DNA of 9,595 bases, from contig JACCXG010000275.1 in the NCBI GenBank assembly GCA_013697225.1, positions 1-9,595 on the forward strand. Reading direction: 5' to 3'. Shown in pieces: positions 1 through 5,887 of the stretch. Within the stretch, counting starts at the first letter, position 1. Each line of letters starts with the position of its first letter. Under the pieces are notes generated by a model. The model was not told the DNA's origin, did not search any database, and saw only the letters and a program-made list of their open reading frames with translations. The stretch is from Acidobacteriota bacterium. Lineage in GTDB: Bacteria > Acidobacteriota > Vicinamibacteria > Vicinamibacterales > 2-12-FULL-66-21. The translations under genes and the position numbers were made by a program.

Positions 1-348
1 CTCAAGCTGGTGAACCCGGCGGTTCAGTACGGCTTTGCGCAGGCCCCGGCCGGTTACCGGGCCGTCTGGCATCGCTTCGACAACGCCACCGGCGAGGTGA
101 GCTCTCTCGGCGAAAGTGACGGCGATGCCGATGCATTGCGCGCCCCCTCCGGTCTGCCGACAGAAGCAGGCTCGTTCGTCCGGGTCGATCTCAGCGCCGT
201 ATCGGACGCGCATCCGTCATGGAAAGCGCCGGTGCACGCATACTTCCGCCGGGGGGCGGACGGTTGGAGGCTGGTCGGCTTCGATCGCATGCCCGATGCC
301 CCCACCATGAAGCCGGGAACTGTGGGTGCCGAGCCGATCCGCAAGTAA
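1..348 (+). CDS. C-terminal end of an unidentified protein (5' end outside window)
   Basis: The frame is open from the first base of the window and stops at TAA 346-348, so at least 115 residues of the end of a longer protein are visible. A GTG at base 10 could be read as a start, but no ribosome binding site can be judged and the frame continues upstream, so I treat the gene as truncated by the window. The tail reads like a compact beta-rich domain: aromatic-rich strands (YRAVWHRFDN near the start, then VHAYFRR and GWRLVGFDR near the end) separated by an acidic and Gly-rich loop. The last strands resemble the 'Y-R-x-x-x-G-W-x-L-V-G' ending common in many extracytoplasmic beta domains. No catalytic motif or membrane segment is visible. 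I do not recognise the family and assign no function. The coding frame is convincing because residue composition and GC use match the neighbours. Confidence 0.72.
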   Translation, partial: LKLVNPAVQYGFAQAPAGYRAVWHRFDNATGEVSSLGESDGDADALRAPSGLPTEAGSFVRVDLSAVSDAHPSWKAPVHAYFRRGADGWRLVGFDRMPDAPTMKPGTVGAEPIRK

Positions 349-434
349 GCCTTAGGAATCCTCTCTGGTCCGGCCGCGAATCGCGCGACGCACCGACCTC
401 ACGATAACCAAGACATCAGCAGCAAGCCCTGCTT

Positions 435-464
435 CAGCCGCCGGCCTCCTTGGCCCGGCGGCTG
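435..464. repeat. GC-rich inverted repeat (10-bp perfect stem)
   Basis: The arms CAGCCGCCGG (435-444) and CCGGCGGCTG (455-464) are perfectly complementary around a 10-base loop whose ends (CC and GG) could pair further. The repeat lies in the 140-base gap between the first gene and the nucleotidyltransferase gene and ends 15 bases before the latter's Shine-Dalgarno sequence. No T-run follows, so it is not a canonical intrinsic terminator. It could end transcription of the upstream gene weakly, act as a 5' leader hairpin, or bind a dimeric protein. The rest of the gap (349-434 and 465-478) shows nothing I can name. Confidence 0.55.
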
Positions 465-478
465 CATCCGATCTGTAT

Positions 479-486
479 GGAGGGAG
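479..486 (+). promoter_or_regulatory. Shine-Dalgarno site that decides the start of the nucleotidyltransferase gene
   Basis: GGAGGGAG lies immediately before GTG 489; the GGAGG core ends five bases before the start codon, an ideal spacing. It overlaps the upstream in-frame ATG 477, which has no comparable site of its own. This makes GTG 489 the best start and argues against TTG 450 and ATG 477. Confidence 0.6.
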
Positions 487-488
487 AC

Positions 489-1040
489 GTGGAAGAGCTG
501 GGTTTGACCGGGTCATCGGCCGCGCGTGTGGGCGCTGCGAAGGCGGCCGAGGCTGAGAAAGAACTGACGGATGAGGAAAAACGGGGGAACCTCATCCGCC
601 TGGCTTTCGGCGGCAGCGAGGAGCAGTGCGCCGAGTTCGTGAAGATCGTCCGGGGCGCCATACCGCCGGAAACGGGAGTGGTGCTGCGCGGCAGTGCCGT
701 GACGGGCCGGCGATGGAAGGACGGCGCCCCGTTCGACGCGGAGGGGCCCGGCACGAGCGATCTGGACCTGACGCTGGTTGGGGACGAGGTGATCAAGCTG
801 TTCAAGGTCACCGGCTTTTTCCTCCCCGGCATCCACTCACGACCCTTGAGCGACGATGATCCGGAAATCGCTCCGGATCTCATACTGCTCCGGCAAAGGC
901 TCATGGCGATGGTGAAGCGCCCGGTGAACATCCAGGCGTCGCGCGATTTCGTCATGCACCTGCGGGGCGACCTGATGGGCCAGCCGTATCTCGTGCTCAT
1001 CGAGAAGAGCGGGGCGGTTCCGCATCCGGACCGCCCGTGA
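489..1040 (+). CDS. Nucleotidyltransferase-fold (Pol beta superfamily) protein
   Basis: This 183-residue protein carries the signature of the Pol beta nucleotidyltransferase superfamily: a strand ending in LRGSAVTG (Gly68-Ser69) followed by SDLDL with Asp91 and Asp93, the pair that normally holds the metal ions for nucleotidyl transfer. The spacing between Ser69 and Asp91 (21 residues) is about twice the usual 9-12; the extra loop is RWKDG-rich and acidic. A third catalytic carboxylate is not obvious. A charged, Ala/Glu-rich helix (about residues 11-33) precedes the fold. The substrate cannot be told: nucleotide, tRNA end, antibiotic or protein are all possible in this superfamily. GTG 489 was chosen for its strong ribosome binding site; ATG 477 would add four residues and TTG 450 thirteen. 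The stop codon overlaps the next gene's GTG by four bases (GTGA, 1037-1040), so the EEP-family enzyme downstream is almost certainly co-translated and may act on the same pathway. Fold assignment is fairly secure; activity is unknown. Confidence 0.75.
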   Translation: MEELGLTGSSAARVGAAKAAEAEKELTDEEKRGNLIRLAFGGSEEQCAEFVKIVRGAIPPETGVVLRGSAVTGRRWKDGAPFDAEGPGTSDLDLTLVGDEVIKLFKVTGFFLPGIHSRPLSDDDPEIAPDLILLRQRLMAMVKRPVNIQASRDFVMHLRGDLMGQPYLVLIEKSGAVPHPDRP

Positions 1041-1804
1041 GCTTCCGGCTGCTGTCGTACAACATCCGCCACGGCGGTACCGGGCGCGAGGAGGCCATCG
1101 CGGAGGTCGTGTCCGCCTGCCGCCCGGATCTCGTCGTGTTCCAGGAAGCTACCCGCCCGCGCGTGATCGAGACGCTCGCGGCGCGGTGCGGGATGGCCGA
1201 GTGCGGCGCGCTGCCGAGAACCTCGCTCGGCTACATGAGCCGGGAGCCGACCCGTCACCATGCCTGGCACAGGCCGCGACTGTCACGCCATGCCTTTCTC
1301 GAGGTACACCCCGGCGGTGTGAACTTCCGGGTGTTCGGCGTTCACCTGAGCGCCGTCCATGCCGCGTGGACGGAGCGCCGGCGCGTGCTCGAGCTCGGTA
1401 ATCTCCTCCGGACGATCCAGGCACACGAGGAGGGATTCCACCTCCTCACCGGAGACTTCAACACTCTGGCCCCCGGGGAACTGCTGGAGGTCCGCAAGCT
1501 GCCGCGCCGGCTACGTGCGCTGGTGTGGCTCAGTGGCGGCCGCATCCGGTGGCGGACTGTGCAGATGGTACTCAACGCGGGCTATGTCGACGGGTTTCGC
1601 CGTCTGCACCCGGATGATGCCGGGCTCACGTTCCCGGTCTGGGATCCCCACGTGCGGCTCGACTACGTCTTTCTGCCGGCCGGCCGTGCGGAGGGACTCC
1701 TGTCGTGCGAAGTGATCCGGCACCCCGTGGCGCACACCGCCTCGGATCATTTTCCGCTGCTGGCGGAACTGGCCCTTTCCGCATCATCATCATCATCATC
1801 ATGA
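1037..1804 (+). CDS. Endonuclease/exonuclease/phosphatase (EEP) family protein
   Basis: This 255-residue protein shows the full set of EEP (DNase I-like) motifs in order: SYNIRHG with Asn9, VVFQE with Glu37, GVHLSA with His103, LTGDFN with Asp140 and Asn142, RLDYVF with Asp209, and TASDHFPL with Asp237-His238. These are the metal-binding and catalytic residues of metal-dependent phosphodiesterases and phosphomonoesterases. Family members cleave DNA, RNA, phospholipids or inositol phosphates; sequence alone does not tell which. The length is usual for a single EEP domain. There is no signal peptide, so a cytoplasmic location is likely. It starts at GTG 1037 inside the end of the nucleotidyltransferase gene, so translation is probably coupled and the two proteins probably share a pathway. 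The last six residues are all serine, encoded by tandem TCA codons in a (CAT)n microsatellite, and lie outside the conserved fold. Confidence 0.88.
   Translation: MSFRLLSYNIRHGGTGREEAIAEVVSACRPDLVVFQEATRPRVIETLAARCGMAECGALPRTSLGYMSREPTRHHAWHRPRLSRHAFLEVHPGGVNFRVFGVHLSAVHAAWTERRRVLELGNLLRTIQAHEEGFHLLTGDFNTLAPGELLEVRKLPRRLRALVWLSGGRIRWRTVQMVLNAGYVDGFRRLHPDDAGLTFPVWDPHVRLDYVFLPAGRAEGLLSCEVIRHPVAHTASDHFPLLAELALSASSSSSS
1782..1802. repeat. (CAT)7 trinucleotide microsatellite at the end of the EEP gene
   Basis: Seven perfect CAT units run from 1782 to 1802. In the EEP frame they read as six TCA serine codons, and the last T supplies the first base of the TGA stop. Unit gain or loss changes only the serine tail length and keeps the stop in frame. 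Such a low-GC, perfect triplet repeat is out of place in this GC-rich sequence. Confidence 0.95.
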
Positions 1805-1870
1805 GCGGCAGCCGTTGTTCAGCGGAACAGCTCTGGCGAGGGTCGTCGCGGGTGGGCTGGAGGCGGCGAC

Positions 1871-1876
1871 TATAAT
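1871..1876 (+). promoter_or_regulatory. Candidate -10 box (TATAAT) for pruA
   Basis: A perfect TATAAT stands out in the 160-base gap between the EEP gene and pruA, followed by an AT-rich TGAAT. It would place a transcript start near 1883 and an mRNA leader of about 80 bases before ATG 1965. No TTGACA-like -35 element is seen 16-18 bases upstream (the region around 1848-1853 is GC-rich), so the promoter would need an activator or uses a different -35 consensus. The rest of the gap shows no clear operator. Confidence 0.5.
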
Positions 1877-1964
1877 TGAATCTTCCGGTGCCGTTGTGCA
1901 TGTGGGAGGCGCTGGCCTTCCGCTCCGACGCCAGGACCATCCGCGACGAAGGGACGAGAGCATC

Positions 1965-3674
1965 ATGTCCACCACCGCTTCACCAGTTCCCGCAACGAGT
2001 GCAACGACGGAAGGAACGCGTCCGGCGACCGGGCCGATTCTCGATGCGGCATTTGCCGGGGTCCGGCGGGTTCCCGAGCCCGTCAACGACGCCAGCCGAA
2101 GCTACGCCCCAGGCACACCGGAGCGGGCCGAGCTGAAGGCGCGCCTGAAGAGCATGGCTGCCGAGCGGATCGACATCCCGATCATCATCGGCGGGCGGGA
2201 GATCCGGACCGGCCGGACCGCACAAGCGGTCATGCCGCACGATCACAGCCATGTGCTCGCGGACTACCACCTGGCGGATCCGGAGCACGTGCAGGAGGCG
2301 ATTGCGGCGGCGGCCGCCGCCCGGCGCGAGTGGGCGAGCTGGCCGTGGGAGGATCGTGCCGCGGTAATCCTGCGGGCCGCGGAGCTCCTTGCCACCTCCT
2401 GGCGCTCGACCATCGTGGCGGCGACGATGCTGGGGCAGTCAAAGACGGCCAATCAGGCGGAAATCGATTCAGCCTCCGAGATGATAGATTTCTGGCGGTT
2501 CAACGCCCACTTTGCGCAGGAGCTCTACAGCGAGCAGCCGGTCAGCAGCCCGGGCATGTGGAACCAGATGGAGTACCGCGCCCTCGAGGGCTTCGTCTAT
2601 GCGGTCTCGCCGTTCAACTTCACGGCGATCGGCGGCAACCTCACAACGGCTCCCGCGCTCATGGGCAACACCATCGTGTGGAAGCCGGCCGCGTCCGCCA
2701 TGCTGAGCAGCTACTACACGCTGCGGGTGCTCGAGGAAGCAGGGCTGCCCCCCGGCGTCATCAACATGGTGCCCGGAGACCCGGTGGAGATCAGCCGACT
2801 CCTGCTGGACTCCCCGGAGCTTGCGGGCGTCCACTTCACCGGCAGCACCGCCGTCTTCAACAGCATGTGGAAGAAGGTCGCGGAGAACCTCGAAAAGTAT
2901 CGCGGCTACCCGCGCATCGTGGGTGAAACAGGAGGGAAGGATTTCATTATCGCGCACCCGTCAGCCGATGCCGAGGCTGTGGCGGTGGCGATTGCGCGCG
3001 GCGGTTTCGAGTATCAGGGGCAGAAGTGCTCCGCGGCAAGCCGCGTGTACATCCCGGAGTCGCTCTGGGCCGAGGTGCGAGACCGCACCGTCGCGATGAT
3101 GAAAGACATCAACGTCGGCGACGTCCGCGATTTCCGGAACTTCATGGGGGCGGTGATCGACGAAAAGGCCTTCAAGAAGATCAGCGGCTATCTCGACGAC
3201 GCGAATGAACGGGCCCGCGTGCTGCAGGGAGGCACGGCCAGCGGGAAGGAGGGCTTCTTCATCCAGCCGACACTGATTCAGACGGAAGACCCCGGCTATC
3301 GGACGATGCGCGAGGAGATCTTCGGCCCCGTGGTGACCGCCTACGTCTACCCGGATGGCAAGTGGCACGAGACGCTCGAGACGGTCGATCGGACCTCCCC
3401 GTATGCACTGACGGGGGCGGTCTTCAGCCGCGATCGGCGCGGCGTCCGGGAGGCAGTCAGCGCGCTCAGGAACGCGGCGGGGAACTTCTACGTCAACGAC
3501 AAGCCGACAGGCGCGGTTGTCGGGCAGCAGCCGTTCGGCGGCTCGCGTGCGTCGGGAACCAACGACAAGGCGGGATCGAAGCTCAATCTGGTGCGGTGGG
3601 TGAACGCGCGCACGCTCAAGGAAACATTCGCCCCGTCACGTGACTATCGGCATCCCTACATGGGCGAGGAGTAG
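1965..3674 (+). CDS. pruA: L-glutamate gamma-semialdehyde (1-pyrroline-5-carboxylate) dehydrogenase
   Basis: It oxidises L-glutamate 5-semialdehyde, the open form of 1-pyrroline-5-carboxylate, to L-glutamate with NAD+, the second step of proline catabolism. The 569-residue protein is a full aldehyde dehydrogenase: SPFNFTAIG with the active-site Asn218, WKP with Lys240 for cofactor binding, FTGS at 291-294, VGETGGKDF with Glu321, QGQKCSAASR with nucleophile Cys355, EIFGP at 451-455, and the C-terminal NDKPTGAVVGQQPFGGSRAS segment that is diagnostic for the P5C dehydrogenase (ALDH4A1/PruA type-1) group. It is a stand-alone enzyme, not a PutA fusion. The first ~35 residues are low-complexity Ala/Thr/Pro and look dispensable. 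The frame is open further upstream (to a TTG at 1815 and beyond), but ATG 1965 is preferred because AAGGGA and GAGAG lie 4-10 bases before it and a TATAAT box lies between 1815 and 1965. The membrane-protein gene follows after 21 bases and is probably co-transcribed. No proline dehydrogenase gene is present in the window. Confidence 0.95.
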   Translation: MSTTASPVPATSATTEGTRPATGPILDAAFAGVRRVPEPVNDASRSYAPGTPERAELKARLKSMAAERIDIPIIIGGREIRTGRTAQAVMPHDHSHVLADYHLADPEHVQEAIAAAAAARREWASWPWEDRAAVILRAAELLATSWRSTIVAATMLGQSKTANQAEIDSASEMIDFWRFNAHFAQELYSEQPVSSPGMWNQMEYRALEGFVYAVSPFNFTAIGGNLTTAPALMGNTIVWKPAASAMLSSYYTLRVLEEAGLPPGVINMVPGDPVEISRLLLDSPELAGVHFTGSTAVFNSMWKKVAENLEKYRGYPRIVGETGGKDFIIAHPSADAEAVAVAIARGGFEYQGQKCSAASRVYIPESLWAEVRDRTVAMMKDINVGDVRDFRNFMGAVIDEKAFKKISGYLDDANERARVLQGGTASGKEGFFIQPTLIQTEDPGYRTMREEIFGPVVTAYVYPDGKWHETLETVDRTSPYALTGAVFSRDRRGVREAVSALRNAAGNFYVNDKPTGAVVGQQPFGGSRASGTNDKAGSKLNLVRWVNARTLKETFAPSRDYRHPYMGEE

Positions 3675-3695
3675 CCGCGGCCGTCCCGCGAGTGC

Positions 3696-4619
3696 ATGGA
3701 CAATCTCTGCCACACACTCACGGGGGCAGCCCTCGGCGAAGCGGGCCTGAAGCACCGGACGCGCTTTGGCAACGCCGCGCTGATGATCGCCGCGAACCTG
3801 CCGGACATCGATGCGCTGGCCTTCCTGAGCGAGACCCCCCACGTCGCGCTGCGCCGCGGGTGGACCCACGGGATCGTCGCCCAGCTCCTTCTGCCGGTTG
3901 CGCTGGCCGGGCTGATGGTGCTGATCGATCGCTGGCGTCCGCCTGCCTCGGCAGGAGCACGGCGCGTCCGCCCGGCCGCCATGCTGGCTCTCTGCTACGC
4001 TGGCGTGTTGTCGCATGTGGGCCTGGACTGGCTCAATTCGTACGGCGTGCGCCTCCTCATGCCGTTCTCGACGAGCTGGTTCTACGGCGATGCGGTGTTC
4101 ATCGTCGATCCCTGGCTCTGGGGGGCGCTGCTCGCGGGTGTCGTGCTGGCCCGCCGCCGGGGGAGCACGGCCCCGGCCCGTGTGGCCCTGGCCCTCGCGT
4201 CGGCGTATATCGCCGTGATGGTCCTTTCCGCGGCTGCAGCGCGTGAGCGTGTCGTGCAGGCATGGACGGCGGTACACCGAAGGCCCCCTGTCGCCCTGAT
4301 GGTGGGGCCGGTGCCGGTGAACCCGATGCGCCGCGCGATCATCGTTGACGCAGGTCAGTACTACCAGGAAGGAAGCTTCTCGTGGTGGCCCCCGAGAGTG
4401 GAGTTCGATCCGGAGCGGACCCCGAAGCGGGTGGAGCACCCCGCGGTGCTGGACGCCGTGAAGGACCCCGACTTTCTCGCAGTGCTCAGCTGGTCGCGGT
4501 TTCCACGGTTCCAGGTCCAGCCAGTGCAGGGGGGCACGAGTGTCACCCTGACGGACATGCGCTTCGGCACGCGCCTGGCGGCGGTCACGACTGTGGTCCC
4601 TGACCAACGGGCGCCCTGA
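3696..4619 (+). CDS. YdjM/DUF457-type inner-membrane metal-dependent hydrolase
   Basis: The 307-residue protein begins with MDNLCHTLTGAALGEAGL, the typical opening of the YdjM/DUF457 family of membrane-bound, putative metal-dependent hydrolases. Conserved polar residues lie at membrane edges: His6, NLPDID with Asp37 and Asp39, RGWTHG with His58, SHVGLDWLNSYG with His107 and Asp111, and GDAVFIVDP with Asp132 and Asp138; these likely bind metal. About five hydrophobic segments are visible (roughly 26-44, 58-77, 95-113, 133-152 and 163-181). The last ~120 residues are soluble and beta-like and contain no obvious catalytic motif; they may be periplasmic or cytoplasmic. The substrate is unknown for the family (E. 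coli YdjM is an SOS-induced membrane protein). It follows pruA by 21 bases, with only a small 5-bp hairpin (3676-3690) and no strong ribosome binding site in between, so it is probably expressed by read-through. A link to proline metabolism is not evident. Confidence 0.85.
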   Translation: MDNLCHTLTGAALGEAGLKHRTRFGNAALMIAANLPDIDALAFLSETPHVALRRGWTHGIVAQLLLPVALAGLMVLIDRWRPPASAGARRVRPAAMLALCYAGVLSHVGLDWLNSYGVRLLMPFSTSWFYGDAVFIVDPWLWGALLAGVVLARRRGSTAPARVALALASAYIAVMVLSAAAARERVVQAWTAVHRRPPVALMVGPVPVNPMRRAIIVDAGQYYQEGSFSWWPPRVEFDPERTPKRVEHPAVLDAVKDPDFLAVLSWSRFPRFQVQPVQGGTSVTLTDMRFGTRLAAVTTVVPDQRAP

Positions 4620-4631
4620 CCCGCACCCGGG

Positions 4632-5438
4632 CTATCCGGCAGGCATTCCCAGTCCCTTTGCGCCCAGACGCGTCGGCAGCCATGCCACCATGTCCTGCCG
4701 CCGGGAGAAGTGCAGGAGTGGCGTGCCGTTCAGTCCTGGCAGCCCGTTCGACTCTGCCATCGTGTTTCGATCCGTCTCGAGTTCCGCAGCCTGCAGCGGC
4801 CAGGGCGGGTGATGGATCTCCAGCCTGTACGGGTGACCCCGGCGGTCCACTTCGTAGAGGCAGTAGCGCTCCGTGAGGAAGTGCTCCAGCGTTCCGGCGG
4901 CCGGATGAGCGACCGCACCGGTGGGACGATATCGTCCGGCGAACTCCGCGCGCCCTGCGCTGCGACTCCTTCTCTTGCTGCTGTAGACCGTCCACCCGTC
5001 CTCGCGGCTCACGCGCATCGTGGCGGCATGGTAGGGAAGATTGAAGAGCAGGCGGGCGGCGTGGACGGCGAGCTCATTGCCGGCATCGAGGCTGAAGAAA
5101 TAGATTCCCGGCCTGCCGTCGAGCGTCACATAGGTCCGGACGTTCAGTTCAGGAAAAGCGGAAATGCGTGGCAGCGCCGGCACCCCTCTGAGCGCCACAT
5201 TGGTCATATGGAACGGAATGATCCCGACCCATGCCTCTCCTTCGAAGCGATCGAGCGGGAAGACGGAGGGCACCAGGGGACGGAGCAGATCTGCGCCGAC
5301 AGGCCAGTGCGCGAAGAGCAGATCGTGCCAGCTCTGCGTCATGATCCACGGACCACGAGGCATCGGCCAGGGTCTGTGACCGGTGTGCGTCAGAATGCCC
5401 TGGTCGAAGTCGTTTCCCCCGAGGAGCGTCCGCAGCAT
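4632..5438 (-). CDS. DUF2071 (YqjF-like) protein
   Basis: This 268-residue protein matches the DUF2071/YqjF family. Near its start it has the recognisable run RPWPMPRGPWIMTQSWHDLL followed by FAHWPV, then EAWVGIIPFHM, FPELNVRTYV and GIYFFSLDAGN, all typical of the family's beta-rich fold, which is related to acetoacetate decarboxylase-like barrels. No enzymatic activity is established for the family. The frame stays open to 5603, inside the response-regulator gene, but ATG 5438 is preferred: it has GAGG five bases upstream, leaves a 37-base gap after the regulator's stop, and the conserved domain starts about 20 residues later. It is the last gene of the minus-strand run and converges with the YdjM-like gene, with 12 bases between the two stops and no visible terminator hairpin with a T-run. 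Confidence 0.85.
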   Translation of the reverse strand: MLRTLLGGNDFDQGILTHTGHRPWPMPRGPWIMTQSWHDLLFAHWPVGADLLRPLVPSVFPLDRFEGEAWVGIIPFHMTNVALRGVPALPRISAFPELNVRTYVTLDGRPGIYFFSLDAGNELAVHAARLLFNLPYHAATMRVSREDGWTVYSSKRRSRSAGRAEFAGRYRPTGAVAHPAAGTLEHFLTERYCLYEVDRRGHPYRLEIHHPPWPLQAAELETDRNTMAESNGLPGLNGTPLLHFSRRQDMVAWLPTRLGAKGLGMPAG

Positions 5439-5475
5439 GTGAACCTCGTGGCCATGCGACCCGCACAGCGTGCGG

Positions 5476-5871
5476 CTACCGGTCGGGCCGGAGCTCCTGT
5501 TCGAGCACGGTGTGAATCTGGCGCGCGAGGTCGTCGGGCAGGCAGGGCTTCGCAATGAAGCCGTGGGCGCCGGCCGCCAGTGCCCGTTCCCGTGCGTCTC
5601 CAAGCGCGTGGCCGGTGAGCATCAGCACGGGAATCTCCCGGGTCGCCGCATTCCGTTTGAGCTCGGCGATGGCATCCCAGCCACTGAGCCCGGGAAGCCC
5701 CGCGTCCATGAGGATCACGGCGGGCCGGAGCTCCGCCGCGAGCTTCAGGCCCTGAACGGCATCGGGAGCCGTTGCCACGGAGAGACCGGTGAACTGGAGG
5801 TACTCCGCGTACATCTCCCGGGCATCGTCGAAGTCTTCGATCAGGAGGACCAGCGGGCGAGTGGAAATCAT
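5476..5871 (-). CDS. Stand-alone response regulator receiver domain protein (CheY-like)
   Basis: The 131-residue protein is a single receiver domain with no output domain. It shows the acidic pocket (Glu12-Asp13), the phospho-acceptor Asp56 in VILMDAGLPGLSG, the switch Thr86 in VLMLTGHA, and the conserved Lys108-Pro109. It should therefore be phosphorylated by a histidine kinase and signal through protein contacts rather than by binding DNA. No kinase is encoded in the window, so its partner must be elsewhere. It sits between the esterase gene (16-base gap) and the DUF2071 gene. Its Shine-Dalgarno region (AGGAG and AAGGA on the minus strand, 5878-5887) abuts the esterase stop, which suggests coupled expression. 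Its target cannot be read from the sequence; membership of an operon with secreted hydrolases is odd for a chemotaxis-type regulator. Confidence 0.92.
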   Translation of the reverse strand: MISTRPLVLLIEDFDDAREMYAEYLQFTGLSVATAPDAVQGLKLAAELRPAVILMDAGLPGLSGWDAIAELKRNAATREIPVLMLTGHALGDARERALAAGAHGFIAKPCLPDDLARQIHTVLEQELRPDR

Positions 5872-5887
5872 AGAGGTTCCTTCTCCT

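Noticed and set aside
434..1270. 278-codon minus-strand frame opposite the nucleotidyltransferase and EEP genes
   Set aside because: It is antisense to the GS/DxD and EEP motifs and is Arg/Ser/Pro-rich with no motif of its own.
1782..1802. The seven CAT codons as a His-tag from a cloning vector
   Set aside because: The flanks are natural coding sequence of the EEP gene and the pruA leader; in the real frame the repeat encodes serine, and no vector sequence is present.
1815..1964. TTG 1815 as the start of pruA, giving 50 more residues
   Set aside because: The extra residues match nothing in the family, a TATAAT box lies inside the extension, and ATG 1965 has a plausible ribosome binding site.
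3636..4607. 323-codon minus-strand frame opposite the YdjM-like gene
   Set aside because: Composition is His/Arg/Gln-rich without motifs, and the plus strand encodes a clear membrane-protein family with conserved metal-binding residues.
4710..5558. 282-codon plus-strand frame opposite the DUF2071 gene
   Set aside because: The minus-strand product has recognisable DUF2071 motifs; this frame has none and is a shadow.
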